From a virus, in the IMG/VR virus record IMGVR_UViG_3300046001_010423, positions 1 through 31,147 of that record: 31,147 nucleotides of DNA. One strand, 5' to 3'. Each line of letters opens with the position of its first letter. Position 1 is the stretch's first letter. The notes under the pieces were generated by a model. It did not search any database. It was not told the origin of the DNA and saw only the letters and a program-made list of their open reading frames with translations. The translations under genes and the position numbers were made by a program. This document shows positions 24,856-31,147 of the stretch, piece by piece.

Positions 24856-25942
24856 ATTCTTTTAAGTCTTTGTGAATAAAAAAAGGTTTTTCTGCATTTA
24901 ATGCTCTTTCTTCTTCTGATTGATATATTACTTTAAATTCTATTAATTCTCCTTTGAAATACCAACTAATTGTATTCAATTCTTCTACTGGGTCTAATAA
25001 AGCATCAGGAAATTCAGTAGGTAAACTTCTTCTACTGTAATAATTTCCTTTTTCATCTTTGATACATAATGTATTCCTAATATCTACAGGGTATACTCCA
25101 GAAACATCTCCTTTATATTTTAGAAAGTCTTCAAATTTATTGTTATCTATAACTTTAATTTCTCCATTTTCTACTTTAAAATTGATATTCATTTCCCATA
25201 AAGGCAAATAATCATAAAACTCTTGTTGTTTATAAGAAGAAGGATGATTTATTTCAGCCCTACCTGAAACATATTTCATATAGATATGAGGTCTTCCCTC
25301 AATAGATTCCCATTGTACATACAAGTCCAATTGTAATAGAAACATCTTAAAGATGTTGGAATCATATCTGCTAGATAACATTGATAAGATTTGATTAATT
25401 TCACTAGACCCTTTACAGAAATTTCTATATGTAAAAACAGCATTTGAATCTCCTGTTTGTCCATAACTAGAAAATTTACTTGCTTCTCTTGTCTTTTTTA
25501 TTTCAGTGTAAGGTCTACTGGGTAGATGACTATGTTGATATTTAGACAACACTTCTTCATCTGTTACTGTCATTCTTTTTCCTTTGAAATCATCAAAAGT
25601 TATTCCTACTCCATTGTAAGCTTGTATACTTTGCAATTTAATGTATAAATCGTGTATAGTATGCTTCATTTCTTCTGAATTACTGATTACAATTTTAGGA
25701 AAATGAATTACAAATTCAGCTTTTAATACTATTTTATCTTTAATTGCAAAGCATCTTTCAAACTGAATGTCCCATCTATTAGGAAAAACATATTGTAATT
25801 GTTCCATAATAGAAGACATATTTATTGTGATTATATCACTAAAAGCTAACCTATCTCTTAAAACTAGATTTGTAACTAAAAGAATTTTTTCTTCTGTTGT
25901 TTTACGATTTATTGCTGTTAGATATTTTTCTATTTTATCCAT
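24755..25942 (-). CDS. candidate E2-like (UBC/UEV-fold) protein of the Ub-like cassette
   Basis: This 395-residue protein lies between the Ub-like and JAB genes. Its first half shows an order of elements suggesting a prokaryotic E2/UEV-like fold: strands (WDIQFERCFAI, IVLKAEFVIHFP), an SEEMKHTIHDLYIKL segment, then YQHSHLP with His137 and His139, and later RNFCKGSSEI with Cys176. An H-x-H region followed by C-x-G is how several prokaryotic E2-like families present the active site. The assignment rests on this pattern and on the neighbours, not on a firm family match. The C-terminal half is beta-rich (DIRNTLCIKDEKGNYYS) and unassigned. A hairpin separates it from the Ub-like gene upstream. It could instead be a non-catalytic scaffold. 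Confidence 0.5.
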   Translation of the reverse strand: MDKIEKYLTAINRKTTEEKILLVTNLVLRDRLAFSDIITINMSSIMEQLQYVFPNRWDIQFERCFAIKDKIVLKAEFVIHFPKIVISNSEEMKHTIHDLYIKLQSIQAYNGVGITFDDFKGKRMTVTDEEVLSKYQHSHLPSRPYTEIKKTREASKFSSYGQTGDSNAVFTYRNFCKGSSEINQILSMLSSRYDSNIFKMFLLQLDLYVQWESIEGRPHIYMKYVSGRAEINHPSSYKQQEFYDYLPLWEMNINFKVENGEIKVIDNNKFEDFLKYKGDVSGVYPVDIRNTLCIKDEKGNYYSRRSLPTEFPDALLDPVEELNTISWYFKGELIEFKVIYQSEEERALNAEKPFFIHKDLKEYAKSRIEQTIKTQRFRCYISEQLSKANNPTRSI

Positions 25943-25955
25943 TTTATTTAAATTA

Positions 25956-25986
25956 AAAAGTCAGGATACATAATATCCTGACTTTT
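25956..25986 (-). terminator. hairpin/terminator between the Ub-like gene and the rest of the cassette
   Basis: There is a perfect 13-bp stem, AAAAGTCAGGATA (25956-25968) with TATCCTGACTTTT (25974-25986), and a 5-base loop. It is nearly symmetric, so it could act on both strands. On the minus strand the stem ends in a T-run. It lies 22 bases after the Ub-like stop and ends 13 bases before the next start codon. Partial termination here would give more Ub-like protein than E2/JAB/E1. Confidence 0.8.
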
Positions 25987-26008
25987 ATATTAATTATTGG
26001 TCAATTAT

Positions 26009-26896
26009 TTATTGAACATCTCCAAACATTCTTCTCATTTCAGCTTCCTGATTTTTAAGAATTTCTTCATCATGTCTTTTTTCTTCAGCAAGAATTTGTC
26101 TAGCTTCTTCTTCTTCTTTAGCTTTAGCTTCTGCTATTTCTTTTTCTTTTAAAAGACTCTCTACTTTAAGATTAACAGCATCTTCAAGACTTAACGCATG
26201 ACTTTTCATTACATCAATTTCTTCTTTAATACTTTTAACAAAATCTTCTTCAAGAATTTCTGGAAAAACTATAGAATCTATTGCAACTAAAATTGCAGAA
26301 AAAGAACAAGCAAGAGGAGATTTAATTTCTATAACAGTATCTGTATCAGAAGCAAATACTTGCATATCTTCAACTTCTTCTTTGGATTCCTTTACAGATT
26401 CAACAACAGCTTCTACTTTTTCTACCATTTGTCTAGTAGGTTTAGGTCTACTGTTTTTAGCAGAAGTAGCTTTTTTCTTTTTAGCTGGTGCTTCAACAGG
26501 AACTAAAGTAATTCCTTTCCAAGTTGCCAATAACCCTCTAAGTTCCTCAGTCCCCTTAGTGGTATAATTCTTTCCCACATTAAAGTGAGCTTTAGCATTT
26601 TCTCCACCTGTTGCACTAAGAATAGTACAAATTTCAGCTCTAAGTTCTTTGTAACCAATAGTATTAATATCAGCACCTGCTTTAGTTTTCTTTGGCATAA
26701 GAAACAAAGTAAAACCTGTAGTTGGCAATATTGCAGCATCAGCTTCAAGAGTTAATTTAGACTCTCCAATTACTGATTTCATACCATTATAGGTAATCCC
26801 TTCTCTATTCAAATCATTTTGTAGTTGACCCCAAGTTGTGGCACTGGTTTCTACACTCTTTTCTCCCATTTGGGTAGAATAAACTTTTACAATCAT
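26009..26896 (-). CDS. N-terminal beta-grasp (ubiquitin-like) domain protein with coiled-coil tail
   Basis: Residues 1-75 look like a prokaryotic ubiquitin-like beta-grasp domain of the PRTRC-C/Prok_Ub kind. There is a first hairpin (MIVKVYSTQMGEKSVET), the helix TTWGQLQNDLNREGI, then strands KSVIGESKLTL and GFTLFLMPKK. A second small helical module follows (about 82-130), then a Lys-rich linker (KKKKATSAKNSRPKP), an acidic region, and a long charged coiled coil (about 240-290, rich in K/E/A). There is no terminal Gly-Gly; the chain ends MFGDVQ, so conjugation would need processing or a different chemistry, or the domain may work non-covalently. It is the first gene of the Ub-like/E2-like/JAB/E1 series and follows the primase gene by 11 bases. 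Confidence 0.6.
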   Translation of the reverse strand: MIVKVYSTQMGEKSVETSATTWGQLQNDLNREGITYNGMKSVIGESKLTLEADAAILPTTGFTLFLMPKKTKAGADINTIGYKELRAEICTILSATGGENAKAHFNVGKNYTTKGTEELRGLLATWKGITLVPVEAPAKKKKATSAKNSRPKPTRQMVEKVEAVVESVKESKEEVEDMQVFASDTDTVIEIKSPLACSFSAILVAIDSIVFPEILEEDFVKSIKEEIDVMKSHALSLEDAVNLKVESLLKEKEIAEAKAKEEEEARQILAEEKRHDEEILKNQEAEMRRMFGDVQ

Positions 26897-26907
26897 CTTG
26901 ATTATTT

Positions 26908-27936
26908 TTAAGTTATTAATTTATTTTTTCTTAGAAATTTTTGTAACTCTTCTTCCCCTTTGATTTTGTATAAATCTGAAGGGTCTGATATGTTCTCTTT
27001 TAATAGTTTTATTGGTAAACTCAGAGATATTGCTTTATTTGGATAAATAGTATTAATATATTCAGCAATTTCTGCTGAAGCCTTTATGCCAGTGTTATCA
27101 TTGTCATAAAAAACTACTACTTTTTCAAAGCCTCCTACTAGATTTAGGAGATATTCTTCACAAGGTTTTTGACCTTCATTTTGAAACCATCTTACTTCTA
27201 ATCCTTGATTTTTAAGTACTCTATAATCTTTATAAGATTTAGTAATTACTAATAAAGGTCCCGAAGTTATAAGAGAACTATTTCCTCCTATATCATTTTG
27301 ATTACAATTTGTAACCCATTTTCCTTGCCCTACAATATCAGGGGTATAAATTTTAATTCTCTCTCCAAAATTTCCTATAATATAAGACCTTGTATTAGGT
27401 CTAATGACAACATATGTCTTGAATCTTTTTGAAAAAATTTTATACCATATTACAGGGAAGACTTCATCTTCCATTAAATTGGCTTTGGTTATACCATATC
27501 CACTCCAAAATTCTCTATCTTTAGCATTATTAAATGCTCTAGCTTTAAATGGAATATCTTTATTTACCTTTTCATTCTGGGTAATCTCTCTTTTAATACT
27601 AGGAGGTTTTATCACTGTACTTGTTGCTATGTTAGTAGCAATTATTTCCAATGATTTAAAAAAACTAACCCCATAAGTATCTTGAATAGCATTAAAACAA
27701 TCTCTATGTTTTCTTTTTGTGGCTTCTGCCCAATCAATAAAATATAAAATGTCCTTATACCATTCAAAATAACAATCAGGAGTTTTATCCTCTCTGAAAG
27801 GAGATTTAATGTATTTATGTTCTTCAGGAGTAGAACCAAAGACCATTTTAAAAATATCCTCCTGAGAAATTCTCTCAAGAATATTTTCTTTAGTCAAATA
27901 AGCACTTGTTCCTTCAACATATCCATATTTTTCCAT
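26908..27936 (-). CDS. DnaG-like primase with TOPRIM domain, zinc ligands lost
   Basis: This is a 342-residue primase-type protein that would synthesise primers for phage DNA replication. An N-terminal SPFREDKTPDCYFEW (45-59) matches the C-P-F-H-x-E-K-T-P-S-F motif of DnaG zinc domains but with Ser and Arg instead of Cys and His, so no zinc site. The TOPRIM part shows LLVITKSYKDYRVL (228-241), where many primases have Glu instead of Lys, then VVFYDNDNTG (274-283) with the D-x-D pair Asp278/Asp280. The T-K-S-x-K-D variant is known to me from other phage TOPRIM proteins. There is no helicase domain. The position next to the SSB-like and RecA-like genes fits a replication module. Confidence 0.75.
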   Translation of the reverse strand: MEKYGYVEGTSAYLTKENILERISQEDIFKMVFGSTPEEHKYIKSPFREDKTPDCYFEWYKDILYFIDWAEATKRKHRDCFNAIQDTYGVSFFKSLEIIATNIATSTVIKPPSIKREITQNEKVNKDIPFKARAFNNAKDREFWSGYGITKANLMEDEVFPVIWYKIFSKRFKTYVVIRPNTRSYIIGNFGERIKIYTPDIVGQGKWVTNCNQNDIGGNSSLITSGPLLVITKSYKDYRVLKNQGLEVRWFQNEGQKPCEEYLLNLVGGFEKVVVFYDNDNTGIKASAEIAEYINTIYPNKAISLSLPIKLLKENISDPSDLYKIKGEEELQKFLRKNKLIT

Positions 27937-27959
27937 CTTTCAAAAGTATTAAGATAAGT

Positions 27960-27987
27960 AAAGGGAGCTAAATTAATAACTCCCTTT
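27960..27987 (-). terminator. hairpin after the SSB-like gene
   Basis: The 8-bp stem AAAGGGAG (27960-27967) with CTCCCTTT (27980-27987) has a 12-base loop, between the SSB-like stop and the primase start. On the minus strand it is followed only by TTTAC-type sequence, so termination may be partial. It could set different expression levels for the abundant SSB-like protein and the primase. Confidence 0.5.
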
Positions 27988-28002
27988 TAATTTAATTATA
28001 TA

Positions 28003-28797
28003 CTACCAGTTATCTCCTGATACAGCTGCACCAGTGGTTGTACTAGCACTTGCATTCATTTGAGATGCACCTGCTGATTCAGCTTCTTTCTGCATTGTAG
28101 CAAAATTAGAAGCCATAAACCAACCATTTCTTGTGAAAGGGTGTACATTTCCATCAGCATCAACATATCTTAAAGCAGTTTCTGAGTCTCCTGCATTAAG
28201 TTTTTGTTGTTTTTCCCAAGCATTTACAGGGGCTATGTGAACACATAACCATCTACCATGCTTCATATTCTTAGGAAATTCTAAGAAAGTTCTTTTGGCT
28301 TCTCCTGAAATACCCCATTGATATTGTGCAAAAGCATCTAGCTTAATTGTAGCAAAATTTGTAGGCAAAAGATGTGCAAGAATATGACAATAATGCTTAA
28401 AACTTTGAATTTGAATTGATAAAGCAGCTTTGATAGCTTCTTTAGGTACAAAACAACCAACAATATGCACTAATACTGCACTCATTTCATTTTGAGCTTG
28501 TTTAAAAGCTGGATGATTTGGGTCAGTAACTTCAATTTGTGCTTTAGTTACAGGGTCTTTTGCAAAAGCTTTACTAATAGCAAACTTTCTTGCACTTTTC
28601 TCTTTACCATCAATATTGAAAACAATATCAATAGCCTCTGCTTCAGCTCCATCTTTACCACCATTGGCAGTAAATTCAAACTTAGTTAATAACACATTCC
28701 CTGAATTTAATCCAAAGACAAAAGATGATGATTCTGGTCCTTCTGACTCATCATATCCATAACCACTACCTTGTGGTACATTTTGATTCTCACTCAT
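28003..28797 (-). CDS. probable single-stranded-DNA-binding-like replication protein
   Basis: This 264-residue protein has a beta-rich first half (SSFVFGLNSGNVLLTKFEFT, EAIDIVFNIDGKEKSARKF), a central helical part, a second beta/aromatic part (GRWLCVHIAPV) and a low-complexity Ala/Ser/Thr tail ending SGDNW. This order, with an ordered core and a flexible C-terminal tail ending in acidic/aromatic residues, resembles phage SSB proteins. No sequence signature proves an OB fold. It sits between the RecA-like ATPase and primase genes, and it ends at a hairpin that may allow high expression. An alternative is a structural DNA-binding protein. The stop is TAG. Confidence 0.5.
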   Translation of the reverse strand: MSENQNVPQGSGYGYDESEGPESSSFVFGLNSGNVLLTKFEFTANGGKDGAEAEAIDIVFNIDGKEKSARKFAISKAFAKDPVTKAQIEVTDPNHPAFKQAQNEMSAVLVHIVGCFVPKEAIKAALSIQIQSFKHYCHILAHLLPTNFATIKLDAFAQYQWGISGEAKRTFLEFPKNMKHGRWLCVHIAPVNAWEKQQKLNAGDSETALRYVDADGNVHPFTRNGWFMASNFATMQKEAESAGASQMNASASTTTGAAVSGDNW

Positions 28798-28833
28798 AAT
28801 AATTTCTTATTTTGTAAAATTAATAATTTGTTT

Positions 28834-29274
28834 TTAAAGAACTGAATCTGTTTCAGTTAAATCTTGCTCCCAAGGTTCTAAAACAGGTGCAGAAGCTTGT
28901 GGTTCTTGTCTTACATCATTGTCTGACACTTCTTCAGTTTCATACACTTCAATTTCTTCAACTTCTTCAACCTCATCCTCAACCACTATTGGTGCTGGTG
29001 CTGGTGTTGAAATTTGAGAAATTTCAGGTGCTTGTGTTCCTTCAACTGTATCATCAAATAATACAAAACCTGGAGCACTTTTGGTTTTTAGTCCTTTTAG
29101 GGAAGGATGCGAAAATAAATCTTTCAAGTCTTTACCTGAAAGAGCATATTTTGCTTGAATCATAGGTCTTGAAAGACCATTCTTTAAATCATTTTGTACA
29201 CCACTTACTGTAAGTTGTACTTGTCTTGGGGATGTAGCTGCAGCTCCATTCTCATTTGTTCCTAAATTTGACAT
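28834..29274 (-). CDS. hypothetical protein with helix-turn-helix-like core and acidic tail (146 aa)
   Basis: Residues 18-60 (VQNDLKNGLSRPMIQAKYAL, then KDLKDLFSHPSL) resemble a helix-turn-helix of the kind that follows a G-x-S-R-x-x-I-A-x-x-Y pattern. After about residue 75 the chain becomes low-complexity: Pro/Ala-rich, then a very acidic stretch (VVEDEVEEVEEIEVYETEE), ending WEQDLTETDSVL. A DNA-binding head with an acidic interaction tail is plausible, but the family is not recognised. It lies between the RecA-like ATPase gene and the SSB-like gene, so a replication or recombination accessory role is inferred from context only. Confidence 0.55.
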   Translation of the reverse strand: MSNLGTNENGAAATSPRQVQLTVSGVQNDLKNGLSRPMIQAKYALSGKDLKDLFSHPSLKGLKTKSAPGFVLFDDTVEGTQAPEISQISTPAPAPIVVEDEVEEVEEIEVYETEEVSDNDVRQEPQASAPVLEPWEQDLTETDSVL

Positions 29275-29329
29275 TTGTCTTAAATTTAAAAGATTAATAA
29301 ATATTTATTCCTATTTTAGCATAGGTGCT

Positions 29330-29755
29330 TTACTCTCCATTATTGTAGTCATCAACAGCTTTGATAACTGCCCCTAAATCATTTAAGATGTAAAGGTCTT
29401 TGAACATTCCAACAGGTGATTTAGCTGGATATTGTCCATCAAAATTGGTTACAAAAGATTTTGTAACTTTTTTATCTTTATCATTCCAAATTTGTTTACC
29501 ATATAAAACAATAGTAAATAGACCTTCAAGAGTTACCTTATTATCTAACATTTTACCAATAGTTTTAATCTTATAACTTGTTTGAAATCCATTCTCAATT
29601 TCTTCACTGTGAGTTAACACAATAAAATTGATATGTGCTGGTAATCCTATTCCTGTATTCAATACATCATAGGCATTTTTTGCTAGTTTATTAAACTTAT
29701 CAAATCCTGCTTTCAATGCTTGAGCCATAAACTCATCTGCAAGAATGTATTGGTA
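29330..29755 (-). CDS. RecA/AAA-type ATPase, exon 2 (C-terminal 141 residues)
   Basis: This is the C-terminal half of the intron-split ATPase. After splicing it begins YQYILADEFMAQAL directly behind the Walker B aspartates of exon 1. The LPAHINFIVLTHSEE strand is the expected next core strand, with the polar sensor residues at its end. The segment continues through beta strands (LEGLFTIVLYGKQIW) to a helical C-terminus. An ATG two codons into the unspliced frame (29758) could be mistaken for a start, but that ATG belongs to the last three bases of the intron. Confidence 0.85.
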   Translation of the reverse strand, partial: YQYILADEFMAQALKAGFDKFNKLAKNAYDVLNTGIGLPAHINFIVLTHSEEIENGFQTSYKIKTIGKMLDNKVTLEGLFTIVLYGKQIWNDKDKKVTKSFVTNFDGQYPAKSPVGMFKDLYILNDLGAVIKAVDDYNNGE

Positions 29756-30704
29756 CATACATTTGTTATCTGAAAGGCTCTTTATCCTTTCATTCTATAC
29801 TTTCATATTCCCATTTAAAATTGTAGGCTGTTTTTCTTTTCTTTTTACAACAAGCATGTATATTTTTTATAGTTGATTTATAAACACCATCCACATTAAT
29901 ATATTTTGCTGCTTCAAAAAAAGAAGTCCATTTTTTAACAAAAATACCCTCTTTAGTAAATTGTATTATAGGAGTTGCAGTAGTTTTTCTTTTAGCATTT
30001 CCAGCATTTAAAATCCAAGATTCTGTTTTAGGTCTTGAATTTAATCTACTTATATTTGCTTTAGCTTCTTCTGTATGTCTATATCCTAAACATCCTGTTC
30101 CTCCTAAATTACCTTCTCCACCATCAGATAGGTTTGTTAAATTATACCCCCAACTTTTAAATTGTGAAATCCAGTATTGTTCCCAAAAAATCCAATTAGA
30201 TTCTTCAACAATATCTAAAATTTCAATTTTTGGTCTAAGTTCTTGTTTTTTTAGTGAAACAATCCAATTTCTTTTATGATTAGTTTCTCTTGCAAGTTTA
30301 TACTCAGAACAATGGTCATACCATCTATCTATTAATTTTCTGGTTGTTTGTCCTATATATCTGATTTCTCCTGTTTTAGGGTCAGATAAGGTGTAAATAT
30401 TTACCATAGTTATTGTATTTTTATTTTATAAAAATACAATTTTTTAGATGATAACCATAATATATGGGTAATTTTATTTTGTAATTATTTGTATAGTTCA
30501 GACTATCTCTTTATAAGCCTTTAAATGTTGGTACACATAAGCCTATATCCCGCACTCTTGGTAATTCATTCTCCTCAACACCACTTGTTAGGACAGTATT
30601 TACTAGTCGTTGTTCCTTATACATATTTCTATATATCTTGGATAAGGGTTATCTTTTACTAAGACTTTCCCAGATTCACGAGATTTAATGATGACTACCG
30701 TTTA
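29756..30704 (-). ncRNA. group I self-splicing intron in the ATPase gene
   Basis: The intron is 949 nt. P1: exon end GATGAT (30710-30705) pairs with GTCATC (30695-30690), with the U.G wobble exactly at the splice site. P10: GGTA (30699-30696) pairs with exon 2 TACC. P7: GACTA (30608-30604) pairs with TAGTC (30505-30501), in group I R/S-like contexts (CAACGACTAGTAA; AGAGATAGTCTGAAC). The intron ends in G (ATG|TAC), as required. A GAAAGG/CCTTTC hairpin lies just before the 3' end. The homing endonuclease ORF lies after P7, in a peripheral loop. Excision restores the frame across Walker B. The exact subgroup is not determined. Confidence 0.88.
29790..30407 (-). CDS. intron-encoded GIY-YIG homing endonuclease with NUMOD DNA-binding modules
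   Basis: This 205-residue protein carries the GIY-YIG fold at its N-terminus: NIYTL (3-7) and RYIGQT (16-21), with Arg23/Arg28 on the following helix and Glu76 (WEQYWI) as metal ligand, then GYNLTNLSDGG. A NUMOD3-like segment follows (GYRHTEEAKANIS, 108-120). The C-terminal part (TPIIQFTKEGIFVKKW, then SFFEAAKYINV) is a NUMOD1-like DNA-binding helix-turn-helix. Such enzymes cut intronless alleles and so spread the intron. It is encoded inside the group I intron, after the catalytic core, in the same direction as the host gene. The enzyme looks intact. Confidence 0.9.
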   Translation of the reverse strand: MVNIYTLSDPKTGEIRYIGQTTRKLIDRWYDHCSEYKLARETNHKRNWIVSLKKQELRPKIEILDIVEESNWIFWEQYWISQFKSWGYNLTNLSDGGEGNLGGTGCLGYRHTEEAKANISRLNSRPKTESWILNAGNAKRKTTATPIIQFTKEGIFVKKWTSFFEAAKYINVDGVYKSTIKNIHACCKKKRKTAYNFKWEYESIE

Positions 30705-31004
30705 ATCATCAATAACTATATTCTTGATTTCAGGTCTTTTAGCTCCAATATATTGCATCACTTTGATAATATCATAAGGATTACAAGAGTCTAAATAATT
30801 ACCTTCTTTTGGTGGAGTATTTGCATCAAACTTTACAGGAATGTACATTTTTCTCCAACCTCTAAATGGTAATGGTTTCCCTTTTACATTAAAGAAAAAG
30901 GTTTCTGCTGGGTTCAATCCTATAATATCTAATTCAGGTATTGAGCCTACTGATGTGGTTTTTCCAAATCCACTTTCTGTTACTACTGCTATTGCATTTG
31001 ACAT
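30705..31004 (-). CDS. RecA/AAA-type ATPase, exon 1 (N-terminal 100 residues)
   Basis: This is the N-terminal half of an ATPase that is 241 residues long after splicing to exon 2. Walker A is TESGFGKTT (residues 9-17, Lys15) near the N-terminus. Walker B is KNIVIDD, ending in Asp99-Asp100 at the exact exon end; the unspliced frame then hits TAA in the intron. Spliced, it reads NIVIDDYQYILADEFM, which fits small RecA-like NTPases (Sak4-like) of crAss-like and other phages, thought to aid single-strand annealing recombination. The intron insertion point in the most conserved active-site codons is typical of homing introns. No clear Shine-Dalgarno precedes the ATG. A 7-bp hairpin (31023-31029 with 31043-31049) lies just upstream. 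Confidence 0.85.
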
Positions 31005-31147
31005 AGTTAATTAATAATTTCCATACCCTGTATTTTCAATTAAGGGTATAAAAGAGTTAATATTTCCTTTCATTATGGTCTTAAAATGGACAGGACATTC
31101 AGTGTCCCTACTTTCAACTAAATGGATTGAGATGTAGTTAGGATCCT

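Noticed and set aside
28003-28005. TAG stop of the SSB-like gene as evidence for TAG recoding (11 further codons to the next TAA)
   Set aside because: The giant genes and all neighbours read cleanly in the standard code without in-frame TAG, so amber reassignment is not needed.
29756-29758. ATG at the start of the apparent 142-codon C-terminal ATPase ORF
   Set aside because: These three bases are the end of the group I intron (with the terminal G). The P10 pairing and the restored Walker B context place the true junction after them.
31118-31147. C-terminal fragment of an upstream gene at the right edge (nine codons then TAG, minus strand)
   Set aside because: Too short to judge as coding; the frame may be open by chance.
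1-31147. CRISPR arrays, tRNA genes, insertion sequences, integrase/att sites
   Set aside because: I found no regularly spaced repeats, cloverleaf-like segments, transposase motifs or integrase genes in this window.

Overview
This AT-rich window (31,147 bp) looks like part of a crAss-like (Crassvirales) tailed phage genome that infects a Bacteroidota host. The main evidence is a giant protein with a YonO/crAss-type RNA polymerase active site (D-F-D-I-D inside a G-x-DFDxD-K context). A second giant protein sits directly downstream of it. The opposite strand carries a tightly packed block of DNA-metabolism genes, with no host housekeeping genes, rRNA or tRNA. Start codons mostly lack clear Shine-Dalgarno sites, as is common in Bacteroidota and their phages. 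The taxonomic call is an inference from gene content and layout.

Layout. Left arm, + strand (about 1-14.43 kb): a virion-type RNA polymerase of over 3,200 residues with a C-terminal zincin-like HExxH domain, then a 1,572-residue giant protein with two hydrophobic segments near its end. The two arms converge at 14.45-14.78 kb, in a zone with two strong hairpins and one 53-residue minus-strand ORF. Right arm, - strand (transcribed from 31 kb towards 14.5 kb), in transcription order: a RecA/AAA-type ATPase split by a group I intron that carries a GIY-YIG/NUMOD homing endonuclease; an acidic small protein; a possible ssDNA-binding protein; a TOPRIM primase-like protein; a ubiquitin-like beta-grasp protein; a terminator-like hairpin; a candidate E2-like protein; a JAMM/JAB isopeptidase-like protein; an E1/ThiF-like adenylyltransferase; an uncharacterised cassette protein; two PD-(D/E)XK nucleases; an unknown protein; GroES and GroEL followed by a strong terminator; and then a run of small proteins with a dUTPase-fold protein and two small zinc-ribbon proteins.

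How the genes may work together. The giant RNAP is probably packaged and injected to transcribe early genes. The right arm supplies replication and recombination functions (primase, SSB-like, RecA-like ATPase, two nucleases), chaperonins for folding phage proteins, and nucleotide metabolism. Inside it is what looks like a phage-encoded ubiquitin-like conjugation/deconjugation cassette (Ub-like, E2-like, JAB, E1), reminiscent of the PRTRC cassettes of plasmids. This is the most interesting system in the window.

The group I intron is supported at base level. P1 has a U.G pair at the 5' splice site, P10 aligns exon 2, P7 pairs, and removing the intron restores an ATPase with Walker B followed directly by a matching second half.
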